Positions 24,112 through 31,512 are shown, counted from the first letter of the stretch. The stretch: 31,512 nucleotides of DNA from CATZDY01 sp045599035 (GCA_045599035.1 JAZRVI010000010.1:1-31512), one strand, 5' to 3'. The notes: a model not told the origin generated them from the sequence alone. Translations and numbers: made by a program.

Positions 24112-24288
24112 ATGCAATGCCCTTTATGTGGTGGCAAGGCTACCGGAAAAATTGGCAGTGATCAATATTATTGTTGGGATTGTTGTGTAGAATATCATTT
24201 GACCAGAGAAGGCTTTCAGGTTTATGATTTGGACGAAGATGGAGTTCTTACTTCCCTGGAGCCAATTTGGGATTTGGAAGAATCATGA
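24112..24288 (+). CDS. 58-residue zinc-ribbon microprotein
   Basis: A short frame with an excellent ribosome site (AAGGAGG, 9 bases before the ATG). It opens MQCPLCGG and has a second cluster YYCWDCCVEY, so C3/C6 and C21/C24 (or C25) make one treble-clef or rubredoxin-like zinc site. The rest is acidic (DLDEDG, WDLEES). It lies 129 bases upstream of alaS on the same strand, but alaS has its own promoter in between. Function unknown; coding status is supported by the ribosome site and the Cys pattern. Confidence 0.75.
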   Translation: MQCPLCGGKATGKIGSDQYYCWDCCVEYHLTREGFQVYDLDEDGVLTSLEPIWDLEES

Positions 24289-24328
24289 GCTTTTAGTCTA
24301 AAAAACTTATTTCCGGCCTTTTCCGGAA

Positions 24329-24358
24329 TTGACAGTGAGGGAAAATTAGGCTTATAAT
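24329..24358 (+). promoter_or_regulatory. Sigma-A promoter of alaS
   Basis: TTGACA (24329-24334), an 18-base spacer and TATAAT (24353-24358). The leader to the alaS start is only about 50 bases, leaving no room for a T-box. Confidence 0.85.
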
Positions 24359-24417
24359 AAAGTATTATTAATTATTTGCGAACGGAATTATTTTTATTAG
24401 TTTGGAGTGATATTTTA

Positions 24418-27054
24418 ATGAAAAACATGACTGGAAGTGAAATCAGAGAAGCTTTTTTAAGTTTTTATGAAAGCAAAGGTCACAAACGGTTGCCTAGTGC
24501 TTCGTTAATTCCGGCCAAAGATCCCAGTATCCTGTGGACAGCAGCGGGCATGGTTCCCTTTAAGCCCTATTTTACCGGAGCTGAAGTTCCGGAAGTGCGG
24601 CGGATTACTACCTGCCAGAAATCCCTGAGAACCCCGGATATTGAATCCGTAGGTCGGACAGCTCGGCACCATACCTTCTTTGAAATGCTGGGAAACTTTT
24701 CCTTTGGCGACTATTTCAAAAGAGAAGCGATTAGCTGGGCTTGGGAATTTATTACAGAAAAATTGGAAATACCCATTGCACAACTGTGGATTACCATTTA
24801 CAAAGATGATGATGAAGCCTTTGAAATCTGGAACAAGGAAATTGGAGTAGCAGCCGACCGCATTGTGCGTTTGGACAAGGATACTAACTTCTGGGAAATT
24901 GGGGTAGGTCCTTGCGGCCCCTGCTCGGAAATTTATGTTGACCTGGGAGCAGACAAAGGCTGTCAGTCCCCGGATTGTCAGGTTGGCTGTGACTGTGATC
25001 GCTATCTGGAAATTTGGAATCTGGTGTTTATTCAGTTCTTTAAAGATGAAGCTGGGGTTTATACTCCGCTGGAAGCTCCTGGAATTGATACCGGCATGGG
25101 TCTGGAAAGGGTTGCTTCCGTTTTGCAGGGAGTTCCCACCAACTTTGATACCGATATTTTCCGAACCATTATGGACTTTACGGCCAAAGAAATGGGTGTG
25201 GATTATGGTGATAAAAAGGTCGATCTGGGCTTAAAGGTTATTGCTGACCATTGCCGGGCAGTTACCTTTGCTTTGGGCGATGGAGCCTTTCCTTCCAATG
25301 AAGGCCGGGGCTATGTTTTACGCCGTCTGATTCGCCGGGCGGTGCGTTTTGGCCGCTTGATGGGCATTACCGAGCCTTTCTTACATAAAGTATCTCAGGC
25401 TATTATGGATCAGATGGGTGATGTTTATCCGGAACTGGAAAAATATAAAGACACTATTTTTAAGGTCTTGAAAATGGAAGAAGAACGCTTTGGGGCTACT
25501 TTGAACCAGGGCATTGAGATTTTGAATAAAATGATTGCTGAAGCCGGAGATAAAAAAGAAATCAGTGGGGCTGATGCTTTCAAATTATATGATACCTTTG
25601 GCTTCCCCATTGAATTAACGGAAGAAATGCTGGAAGAAAAGGGTATGACTGTTGATAAAGAAGCTTTTCAGGCAGCTATGGAAGAACAGCGGCAAAGAGC
25701 CAGAAATGCCCGGCAGGAAACCGAATATATTTCGGAAATGGATGCCAAATACAAAGATTTTCGGAATGAGCATGGGGAAACCAAATTCCTGGGCTATGAT
25801 CAATTAGACGCTCAAGGTAAGGTTTTGGCCATTTTTAAAGAGGGCGAACAGGTAGACCGGGCAGTAGCTGGAGAAGAAGCTCTGTTTATTCTGGATCAAA
25901 CCTCCTGTTATGCTGAATCCGGCGGTCAGACCTCGGATCAGGCCGTTATTACCGGAGAAGGTGATTTAAATATTACCATCCGGGAAGTTTTCAAACCGGT
26001 TGATGGCTTGTTTGTACATCGGGGCTGGGTTAATACTGGAACTCTGTGGGAAAATTCAAAAGTTAAGGTTCAGGTTGATCCTTTGGCTCGTCAGGCTACA
26101 GCCCGGAACCACTCGGCTACTCACCTGCTGCACAAAGCCTTAAAGCTGGTTCTGGGTGAACATGTTAACCAGGCTGGTTCTTCGGTGGACGGGGATCGTC
26201 TGCGGTTTGACTTTACTCATATGAATCCCATTTCGGCTGAAGAAATGGAACAAATTGAATCTTTGGTTAACCAGGAAGTTCTGGCAGCTTTAGATATTAA
26301 CACCAGAATCTGTTCTTTGGCCGAAGCTTCTGAGGCTGGAGCAACTGCTTTGTTTGGAGAAAAGTATGGCGATGAAGTTCGGATGGTTTCCATGGGCGAT
26401 TTCAGCATTGAGCTTTGTGCCGGTACTCACCTGAAAAATACGGCAGAGGTTGGCCTGTGCAAAATTCTGGGTGAAAGCTCCATTGGTTCTGGCTTGAGAA
26501 GAATTGAAGCGGTAACCGGCCTGGGTGCTTTGGAATATGTGCGGAATCGGGATCAGCAATTAAGCGAAATTGCTTCCGCAGTCAAAACCAATGTTTCGGA
26601 TGTTATTCAGCGGGTGGAAGGTTTGGTTAAAGAGCATAAAGAGCTGGAAAAAGAAGCCGAAAACCTGAAAAACAAATTGGCTCGGCTGGAAGTGCAGGAA
26701 TTGGCCAATGCCGTCAGCTCGGTGGACGGAGTGCCTTTCCTGGCCGCCAGGGTTTCTGCCGGAGATATGGATGCTTTGAGATCTACCCTGGATTTATTGC
26801 GGGATAAGGTTTCCAGTGCTGTTTTGGTCTTGGGAGCAGCTGCCGGGGATAAAGTGAATCTGGTAGCTTCGGTTTCCAAGGATTTGGTTGCCAAGAATTT
26901 GCATGCTGGAAAATTAATCAAGGAAGTAGCCGCCTTGGTAGGCGGTAATGGCGGCGGCAAGCCGGATATGGCTCAGGCTGGCGGCAAGGATGCCAGCAAA
27001 TTGCAGGAAGCCCTGGATAAAGCCAAAGGTTTCTTGCAGGCTCAAATGAAATAA
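24418..27054 (+). CDS. alaS: Alanyl-tRNA synthetase
   Basis: 878 residues from the ATG at 24418, with TTTGGAGTG upstream; a longer frame to 24376 overlaps the promoter leader and is rejected. Class II catalytic core with MVPFKPYF and the GRTARHHTFFEMLGNFSFGDYFK motif, a tRNA-recognition region, the editing domain with zinc residues in NHSATHLLHKAL and ELCAGTHLKNT, and a C-terminal coiled coil plus DHHA1 domain (LVGGNGGGKPDMAQAGG). It charges tRNA-Ala and clears mischarged Ser or Gly. Length is normal (about 875). Expressed from its own promoter; the usual ireB-ruvX followers are absent. Confidence 0.98.
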   Translation: MKNMTGSEIREAFLSFYESKGHKRLPSASLIPAKDPSILWTAAGMVPFKPYFTGAEVPEVRRITTCQKSLRTPDIESVGRTARHHTFFEMLGNFSFGDYFKREAISWAWEFITEKLEIPIAQLWITIYKDDDEAFEIWNKEIGVAADRIVRLDKDTNFWEIGVGPCGPCSEIYVDLGADKGCQSPDCQVGCDCDRYLEIWNLVFIQFFKDEAGVYTPLEAPGIDTGMGLERVASVLQGVPTNFDTDIFRTIMDFTAKEMGVDYGDKKVDLGLKVIADHCRAVTFALGDGAFPSNEGRGYVLRRLIRRAVRFGRLMGITEPFLHKVSQAIMDQMGDVYPELEKYKDTIFKVLKMEEERFGATLNQGIEILNKMIAEAGDKKEISGADAFKLYDTFGFPIELTEEMLEEKGMTVDKEAFQAAMEEQRQRARNARQETEYISEMDAKYKDFRNEHGETKFLGYDQLDAQGKVLAIFKEGEQVDRAVAGEEALFILDQTSCYAESGGQTSDQAVITGEGDLNITIREVFKPVDGLFVHRGWVNTGTLWENSKVKVQVDPLARQATARNHSATHLLHKALKLVLGEHVNQAGSSVDGDRLRFDFTHMNPISAEEMEQIESLVNQEVLAALDINTRICSLAEASEAGATALFGEKYGDEVRMVSMGDFSIELCAGTHLKNTAEVGLCKILGESSIGSGLRRIEAVTGLGALEYVRNRDQQLSEIASAVKTNVSDVIQRVEGLVKEHKELEKEAENLKNKLARLEVQELANAVSSVDGVPFLAARVSAGDMDALRSTLDLLRDKVSSAVLVLGAAAGDKVNLVASVSKDLVAKNLHAGKLIKEVAALVGGNGGGKPDMAQAGGKDASKLQEALDKAKGFLQAQMK

Positions 27055-27065
27055 ATAAAAGCTTA

Positions 27066-27110
27066 AAATTCCTGATTCAGCTTTGCAATGAAGCCGGATC
27101 AGGAATTTTT
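27066..27110. terminator. Terminator between alaS and the XRE gene
   Basis: AAATTCCTGAT (27066-27076) pairs perfectly with ATCAGGAATTT (27097-27107) around a 20-base loop, with a T run after it. The A run on the other side allows function in both directions for these convergent genes. Confidence 0.82.
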
Positions 27111-27334
27111 CACTTTCTTTCGTATTTTAGAATATCGCTTAGTTCGCAATTAAGGGTATGACAAATTCGAGCCAAAACCGTTAAGTCAATGCGGGCGACT
27201 TTGTTTTTGCAGTAATTTTGCAGTTGGGTTCTTTGCAAATGAGCCTGAAGCATCAGCTTGTTTTTACTGATTCCCTGTTCCTTTAAATATTCTTCTAAAA
27301 CAAAATAGAAACGACCATATTCTGAATTACTCAT
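27110..27334 (-). CDS. Small XRE-family transcriptional regulator
   Basis: 74 residues from the ATG at 27334, chosen for AGGTG six bases upstream. Nearly the whole chain is one Cro/C1-type helix-turn-helix: ISKNKLMLQAHLQRTQLQNYCKNK, then IDLTVLARICHTLNCELSDILKY. There is no sensor or oligomerisation domain. Proteins of this size usually bind palindromes in their own promoter region; repeated CAGGTG/CCTG motifs lie in the 202-base gap upstream. It is divergent from the 51-residue protein gene, a layout suggesting local regulation of that gene. Confidence 0.88.
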   Translation of the reverse strand: MSNSEYGRFYFVLEEYLKEQGISKNKLMLQAHLQRTQLQNYCKNKVARIDLTVLARICHTLNCELSDILKYERK

Positions 27335-27358
27335 TATCATCACCTAGCTATATTTATA

Positions 27359-27432
27359 CCTGAAACAGGCTTCTATTGACAGGGGTTGAAATAAACTCTG
27401 TAGTATAAAACAGGTGTAATAAGATACAGGTG
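27359..27432 (+). promoter_or_regulatory. Promoter with possible operator repeats in the divergent gap
   Basis: On the plus strand TTGACA (27376-27381) is followed by TGTAGT at a 17-base or TAGTAT at a 19-base spacing. Around it are CCTGAAACAGG (27359-27369) and two direct CAGGTG units (27411-27416 and 27427-27432, 16 bases apart). They may be binding sites for the adjacent XRE protein; this is inference. Confidence 0.5.
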
Positions 27433-27536
27433 GGTAGGTTTTGCGGTTCTATAAATCTTTTGGGGTGGTAAAATAAAAGTATCCGGATTGGGCAAAACTA
27501 AGGAAGCCTGACAAATTGTTGAAGGGAGAATTGGCT

Positions 27537-27692
27537 ATGGCGGATTATCAGGAGCTTTATTTGGATTTGTTTCGGGAGATTTCCCGAATTATTGAAAACC
27601 TCAAAGAGCTTCAGCAAAAGATGGAAGAAAAATATTTGGCGGAAAGTGAAAAAACTGCTCAATTGATAGTTTTGAAAAACGAGTTGAGCTAA
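27537..27692 (+). CDS. 51-residue coiled-coil microprotein
   Basis: A short frame with AAGGGAG 9 bases before the ATG. The sequence (MADYQELYLDLF, then EISRIIENLKELQQKMEEKYLAE) shows a heptad-like spacing of Leu/Ile with many Glu/Lys/Gln, predicting one long helix that could dimerise. No Cys, no membrane segment. It is divergent from the XRE gene with a promoter in between, and convergent with the protease gene, whose stop lies 18 bases away. I do not know its function. Confidence 0.65.
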   Translation: MADYQELYLDLFREISRIIENLKELQQKMEEKYLAESEKTAQLIVLKNELS

Positions 27693-27710
27693 GGCTTTGG
27701 TCTGGAAAAT

Positions 27711-28499
27711 CTAAAATCTTTGATAAAAATAGCTGATTGGAACTGCCAGTCCGATAATTTGTTCTTGCTCCTCGTTCTCCTCCGAATCTTGATTTAAAGT
27801 AGCAAAAATTATGGCTACCACCTGCCCCTGGCTGTTATAAACCGGGCTGCCGCTGTTGCCCTGATAGATGGAGGCATAAATGGACATGGTTTCTCCAGTA
27901 TGGTCGGCAATTTGATAGCTGGGGCCGACGGTTCCCTCTACCGCAATTTGTTTCAGATACAGGGGGTTGCCTACAATTATTACTTTTTCTCCTGGATTAG
28001 GCAGGGCTTGGCAGGTGGGTACATAAGGCAGGTCGGAACTGTCCAGCTTGATTAAAGCCAAATCATAATCCGGATCGCCATTCCAGTTAATCCCATTATA
28101 AAACTTGTGATCTGGAAAGCTCACCAGCACTTTTCGAGCATTTTTCAAAACATGATAGTTGGTGATAATTTGTCCTTCGGCGGCAATATTAAAGCCGGTT
28201 CCTTTGATCTGCTCTCCATCTTGCCGAGTGACTTCGATTTCCACAACCGCCTGCAAAAGCTGTTGATTTACTTCCTTTTTAAGAAGCTGCGAGCTGGAAT
28301 AAAGCCCGGTTAATTGTTGGTCATGGAAGCTGTAGATAACCAAGCTGTAGACCCAAAGAAAAATCAGCAAAAGAATTACAATGAGGGCTTTGGTTTTCCA
28401 GGATAAGGAGTGGATAACTGGTTCTTCCGGCGGCAAGTCATTTGCTTCAATGGAGCCGGAAGAACGAGTGGTTTGGCGGACGATATAATATTTGGCCAC
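27711..28499 (-). CDS. Membrane-anchored trypsin-like serine protease (HtrA/DegP-like, no PDZ)
   Basis: 262 residues from a GTG at 28499 with AAGGGAGA upstream; an ATG far upstream at 28820 would run through hsp20 and its terminator. A cytosolic N-terminus of about 35 residues is followed by one transmembrane helix (KALIVILLLIFLWVYSLVIY) and an external protease domain with the triad His in NYHVL, Asp in DYDLALIKL and Ser in QGNSGSPV. The PDZ domain of HtrA is absent. It probably degrades or regulates envelope proteins. It follows hsp20, but a strong terminator separates them. An acidic stretch (SEENEEQEQ) lies near the end. Confidence 0.9.
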   Translation of the reverse strand: MAKYYIVRQTTRSSGSIEANDLPPEEPVIHSLSWKTKALIVILLLIFLWVYSLVIYSFHDQQLTGLYSSSQLLKKEVNQQLLQAVVEIEVTRQDGEQIKGTGFNIAAEGQIITNYHVLKNARKVLVSFPDHKFYNGINWNGDPDYDLALIKLDSSDLPYVPTCQALPNPGEKVIIVGNPLYLKQIAVEGTVGPSYQIADHTGETMSIYASIYQGNSGSPVYNSQGQVVAIIFATLNQDSEENEEQEQIIGLAVPISYFYQRF

Positions 28500-28565
28500 G
28501 GTGTTTCTCCCTTGAAAATAATTTAGAATAAAGTTCTCTTTTTTCCTGAAAAATCCTTGTTTCCA

Positions 28566-28600
28566 AACTAAAAAGGATATTCCGAAGTTCGGAATATCCT
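28566..28600 (-). terminator. Rho-independent terminator of the GH57-hsp20 operon
   Basis: AGGATATTCCGAA and TTCGGAATATCCT form a 13-bp perfect inverted repeat (28574-28600) with a one-base centre. On the minus strand it is followed by TTTTTAGTTT. Confidence 0.88.
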
Positions 28601-28620
28601 GATCAGAATCAGAAGTTTTT

Positions 28621-29070
28621 TTAGTTTTCCAAAGAAATTTCAATCTTTCTTTCTTTGGCGTTTTCCTGTTTGGGAAGCCGAACATGCAGCACTCCGTCCC
28701 GATAAGAAGCACTAATCTGTTCGCCATCAATGGGGACTCCCAGCACAAAAGAGCGGCAGAAGCTGCCGTAATGCCGTTCAGAACGCAGGTGGCTGGCTTC
28801 TTTGTCTTCACATTCTTCACATTTGCGTTCGCCTCGAATAGTCAGCACATTGTCCCGGAAATTTAAGCTAATATCTTCTCTTTTTAAGCCGGGAATTTCC
28901 GCCTGCAATAAAATGGCCTCGGAATTTTCGTGCATATCCACCGGAAAAATCCAGTCCGGATTGCCTCCGTTGGGGCTTAAAAAACCATAATTATGCTCCC
29001 ACATCCGATTGACTGTATCTCGAAAATTGTTGATTTCGTGGAATGGTTCCCATCTTACCAAAGAAGTCAT
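28621..29070 (-). CDS. Hsp20-family small heat-shock protein with three core cysteines
   Basis: 149 residues. N-terminal arm (SLVRWEPFHEINNFRDTVNRMW), alpha-crystallin domain (about 41-133; FPVDMHENSEAILLQAEIPG, YRDGVLHVRLPK) and a tail with an I-x-I anchor (IEI). Unusual for the family, the loop before the ERHYGSFCRSF strand contains C84EEC87, and C105 stands where most relatives have Ser. These could bind zinc or form a disulphide. Small heat-shock proteins hold unfolding clients without ATP; ClpB and DnaJ-type chaperones also lie in this window. It is 17 bases after the GH57 gene with GGAGG at the start, so it is the last gene of that operon. Confidence 0.93.
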   Translation of the reverse strand: MTSLVRWEPFHEINNFRDTVNRMWEHNYGFLSPNGGNPDWIFPVDMHENSEAILLQAEIPGLKREDISLNFRDNVLTIRGERKCEECEDKEASHLRSERHYGSFCRSFVLGVPIDGEQISASYRDGVLHVRLPKQENAKERKIEISLEN

Positions 29071-29087
29071 AAAAAAATTCCTCCTAT

Positions 29088-30647
29088 TTATTGATAATAG
29101 TGATAATCCAGTTCCGGGAAAAGATTATGCTGGCTTTCCAAAACCTGGAGATTAATTTCGTCCGGGTGAGGCAGTTCCCGCACCAGACGGAAGAAGTTGT
29201 TCAGGTGGGTTTTGATTCGCCGCAAAGCATAATCGGTCATGGTCTGGGTGTGCAGAATAAAGGCCCAATCGCTGCTTTGAGCCAGCAATAATTCCCGGGC
29301 GGCCTGATTCAAGGCTCTTTTTATTATGCCCGTGGCCTGGGGATAATATGCGGCCAGAGCGGTCATCTGCTGCCCGGCTTGGTGCAAATGGCGATAAATC
29401 CAATGATTGCTGCCTTCCAGCCAAACCTGATAGTAACCGTTTTCGCCCCAACTGGAAGGACAGGGCTGAACGATCTGATTTTTTGGATACCGCTGCAAAT
29501 ATTCCGGGGGGGTGATTAATTCAATTTTCGTTTTGGGCAGCTCCCGGCATAGAAATTCCAGCCATTGGGGGCCTTCGTACCACCAATGCCCAAATAATTC
29601 GGCATCATAGGGACAAACCGCCAGGGGGGTTCGGTGCATAAACTGCCCGGCATAGGCTAATTGTTTTTCCCGGTTAAAAAGAAAGTTGCGAGCGTGAATA
29701 TAAGCTTTTTTCCGAGCCTGATCCGGATTATAAACCTCCTTATAGTCACCAGAACCAGTAATTCGATGATATTTAAGCCCGGTATTAATCCGAATACCGC
29801 TTTTATGAATATAGGGTTTAATATATTCATAATCCAAATCAAAACCCAAATCCCGATAAAACTCCCGATAATCATAGTCTCCAGGATAGCCTTCAGCCGA
29901 ACTCCAGACCTGGCGGGAGCTTTCTGGATCCCGGCCAAAGGCGGCTACTCCGTTGGGACAGAGAACCGGGGCATAAACTCCCCAGGCCGGACGGGGACGG
30001 CCAAACAAAATCCCGTGGGTTTCCAAAAAAAAGTATCGCAGGCCAAATTGAGCCAGAATTTCTTCCAGACCTTCATAATAGGCACATTCTGGAATCCAAA
30101 TGCCCTGGGGCTTCTGCCCCAGCAGTCTTTGATGACAGTCTACAGCCAAACCAATTTGAGCTTTAACACAGGCTGGATTGTGACTTAAAAAGGGTAAAAA
30201 ACCATGCGTGGCTGCACAGGTAATTAAATTAAGCTGATGTTGATGCTTGCGGAAAGCCTGGATTAAATTGCCTTGATATACTTCGGTAAAAAGTCGGCGA
30301 ATTTCCTGAAGCTTGTGCCGGTACATGGCTGAAACCTCAGCAAAGAGCGTCCCCTGAGTGCGGAGCTTTTCTTTCTCCAAAAGCTCCAGCCGCAGATCCA
30401 GATATTTTAGATAACGCTGCTGTAAAAGCGGATCAGCCAGCATGGAGAGTAGCGAGGGAGACAGGGACAAGGTGATTGGATAGGGAATATTATCGGCCTG
30501 CAAGCGGTCGAACACTTGCAGCAAGGGAAAATAAGTTTCAGTAATGGCTTCAAAAAGCCATTGTTCTTCCAGATAATCTTCATTTTCCGGATGTCGCACG
30601 AAAGGCAAATGGGCGTGTAAGGTTAAAATTAAATAGCCCTGGGGCAT
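29088..30647 (-). CDS. GH57 1,4-alpha-glucan branching enzyme
   Basis: 519 residues, the standard length of stand-alone GH57 branching enzymes. Nucleophile E187 (WIPECAYY) and acid D348 (CPYDAELFGHWW) are intact, with DUF1957-type helical C-terminus (SSWGENGYYQVWLEGSNHWIYRH). It transfers alpha-1,4 chains to make alpha-1,6 branches in glycogen. It is clearly a paralogue of residues 1-520 of the fusion protein at 17283-20030, sharing the same landmarks throughout. It follows the membrane DUF4912 gene by 12 bases, with AGGAGG, and is followed by hsp20. Confidence 0.95.
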   Translation of the reverse strand: MPQGYLILTLHAHLPFVRHPENEDYLEEQWLFEAITETYFPLLQVFDRLQADNIPYPITLSLSPSLLSMLADPLLQQRYLKYLDLRLELLEKEKLRTQGTLFAEVSAMYRHKLQEIRRLFTEVYQGNLIQAFRKHQHQLNLITCAATHGFLPFLSHNPACVKAQIGLAVDCHQRLLGQKPQGIWIPECAYYEGLEEILAQFGLRYFFLETHGILFGRPRPAWGVYAPVLCPNGVAAFGRDPESSRQVWSSAEGYPGDYDYREFYRDLGFDLDYEYIKPYIHKSGIRINTGLKYHRITGSGDYKEVYNPDQARKKAYIHARNFLFNREKQLAYAGQFMHRTPLAVCPYDAELFGHWWYEGPQWLEFLCRELPKTKIELITPPEYLQRYPKNQIVQPCPSSWGENGYYQVWLEGSNHWIYRHLHQAGQQMTALAAYYPQATGIIKRALNQAARELLLAQSSDWAFILHTQTMTDYALRRIKTHLNNFFRLVRELPHPDEINLQVLESQHNLFPELDYHYYQ

Positions 30648-30659
30648 AGTTAAACCTCC

Positions 30660-31214
30660 TTATTGGGGTGGGCGTTCGCTGGAGCCTGGATTGGAAGGCC
30701 AGGAATATTGGGGGCAAAGTTCTGGAATAATTGGCCATTGGGCATCTTCAAGCAGGCTGGTAGTATTGGGCGGGGTTCTAACTGCTTTGGAAACCAGAAA
30801 GCGGTTAAATTCTCCATTAGAGTTGAGATAACCCAATTCTAGCTGATAGCTTTGATTGGGTTCCAGATCCGGCCAAAACAGGTCGATTTGCTGCCAATTT
30901 GCTTCTTTTTGCCAAAATTTTTGATCCTCCAGCCGAAACAAACGCAAAACCGGGGCTTGGACAAGGGGGTCGGTTTCCCAATAGGCATAAAGGCAGGTGG
31001 GACCTTGCACCAAAAGCTCCAAATAATTTTGTTGATAATTGGAAGGCAGTTCCGGCTCCAATTCGGCGGCTGTTTCCCAGTCGAGTGGGGGAGGAAGGGG
31101 ATTGGGAGGCAAATCAATTTTTATTTGTTGTTTTTGCAGTTTTTTTTGCAGTTTATAATAAAAAAGCAAAATCAAAATTAGAATTAAAGCCAAAGCCAAA
31201 ATAAACCAAATCAT
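30660..31214 (-). CDS. DUF4912 protein with N-terminal membrane anchor
   Basis: 184 residues from the ATG at 31214, chosen for GGAGG 8 bases upstream; a longer frame to 31271 would include the promoter. The N-terminus is one transmembrane helix (MIWFILALALILILILLFYY) followed by a basic stretch (KLQKKLQKQQ) that should face the cytosol, then a Pro-rich linker and the DUF4912 core (LELLVQGPTCLYAYWETDP, LRLFRL, YQLELGYL). The C-terminus is Pro/Ser-rich. It is the membrane-bound counterpart of the protein at 16751-17269 and the first gene before a GH57 enzyme, so it may tether glucan synthesis to the membrane (inference). Confidence 0.85.
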   Translation of the reverse strand: MIWFILALALILILILLFYYKLQKKLQKQQIKIDLPPNPLPPPLDWETAAELEPELPSNYQQNYLELLVQGPTCLYAYWETDPLVQAPVLRLFRLEDQKFWQKEANWQQIDLFWPDLEPNQSYQLELGYLNSNGEFNRFLVSKAVRTPPNTTSLLEDAQWPIIPELCPQYSWPSNPGSSERPPQ

Positions 31215-31241
31215 CTTTTCTTCCTCCATTGCTTTTTGCTT

Positions 31242-31271
31242 ATTATGACCCGCTTGAAAAAGATTTATCAA
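31242..31271 (-). promoter_or_regulatory. Sigma-A promoter of the DUF4912-GH57-hsp20 operon
   Basis: On the minus strand TTGATA (31266-31271), an 18-base spacer and CATAAT (31242-31247), each one base off consensus. No CtsR or CIRCE site is visible nearby, although the operon contains hsp20. Confidence 0.65.
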
Positions 31272-31441
31272 AAGCTTTCAAAAAGTCTGGGAAAATGTTA
31301 TAATTTACGCCGCTTTAATTTTTAACTCCAGCTTGTTGACAATTACATAGGTTTAATATACCCTAAATATCAGGGAGCTTGACTTTACTTCCCTGCTGTA
31401 TGGCAGAAATTAGACGCTAATGTAATCAACGGATTGCTTGT

Positions 31442-31512
31442 CTATAAAGTTTCTTTGCTCTAAGCATAAACTTGTATTCCAAAGTCTGAAAATGATGTAC
31501 GATTACAAGCAA
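31442..31512 (-). repeat. Repeat shared in inverted orientation with 15746-15812 (cut by the window edge)
   Basis: Read on the minus strand from the right edge, 59 bases match the copy at 15746 with three transitions, then similarity fades near CTTTATAG. The rest of the element, if any, lies beyond the window. The 227 bases between the operon promoter and this repeat show no gene; they include a TTGACA at about 31336 without a well-spaced -10. Confidence 0.8.

Noticed and set aside
24359..24417. T-box or other tRNA-sensing leader for alaS
   Set aside because: The promoter at 24329-24358 leaves a leader of only about 50 bases, too short for a T-box.
28500..28820. Longer N-terminus for the serine protease, starting within hsp20
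   Set aside because: It would run through the hsp20 coding region and its terminator; the GTG at 28499 has its own ribosome site and gives a sensible membrane anchor.
31336..31365. TTGACA followed by TATACC near the right edge as a promoter
   Set aside because: The spacer is about 15 bases and the -10 is poor; no gene follows within the window.
1..31512. CRISPR array, prophage or toxin-antitoxin pair
   Set aside because: No regularly spaced direct repeats, no phage structural genes and no recognisable toxin were seen; the repeats present are paired hairpins or two-copy leaders.

Overview
The window looks like the chromosome of a Gram-positive anaerobe of the Clostridia (Peptococcaceae-like is a guess). 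The signs are a CtsR-type operator in front of a dnaJ-like/clpB operon, an IreB (UPF0297) gene, a paired TIGR03960 radical SAM / DUF2344 module next to RNase E/G, a 2-hydroxyacyl-CoA dehydratase-like protein with its BadF-type ATPase, strong AGGAGG ribosome sites and frequent GTG/TTG starts. No rRNA, tRNA, CRISPR array or intact transposase is present.

Layout. Positions 1-1.75 kb are accessory: a partial zinc-ribbon protein, a Cys-rich lipoprotein and a serine recombinase, with repeats and dyads on both sides of the recombinase. From 1.95 to 5.6 kb a chaperone operon (cbpA-like dnaJ, then clpB) runs leftward from a sigma-A promoter overlapped by a CtsR operator. Rightward from 5.65 kb come an SCP2-like protein, an AMIN/amidase_3 cell-wall hydrolase, a translationally coupled trio (dehydratase-like Fe-S protein, ATPase activator, MBL hydrolase), then rdgB, a YfcE-like phosphodiesterase, the radical SAM/DUF2344 pair and RNase E/G. 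An accessory stretch at 15.54-16.55 kb holds hairpins, repeats and a GNAT acetyltransferase. A glycogen-type module follows: DUF4912 protein plus a GH57 branching enzyme fused to a GT4 glycosyltransferase. Leftward from 23.7 to 20.07 kb lie ireB, a YqxD-like gene, nadE and an amidohydrolase. Alanyl-tRNA synthetase runs rightward at 24.4-27.05 kb, preceded by a tiny zinc-ribbon gene. The right part has a small XRE regulator divergent from a 51-aa coiled-coil protein, a membrane-anchored trypsin-like protease, and a leftward operon of a membrane DUF4912 protein, a second GH57 branching enzyme and an Hsp20.

How the parts relate. Two DUF4912-GH57 modules, on opposite strands about 9 kb apart, point to alpha-glucan synthesis and branching; one is fused to a GT4 synthase-like domain and the other shares a transcript with a small heat-shock protein. 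The chaperone genes, a surface protease and IreB make the region rich in stress and envelope functions.

The most unusual signals are these. Decayed IS200/IS605-like elements occur, including a miniature element with two hairpins of identical architecture but covarying stems, a rdgB leader duplicated in front of the GNAT gene, and a TnpB C-terminal scrap between ireB and alaS. The nitrilase-domain catalytic Cys of NadE is replaced by Ser. The Hsp20 has three cysteines in its alpha-crystallin domain. I did not find a convincing wholly new defence or mobile system.
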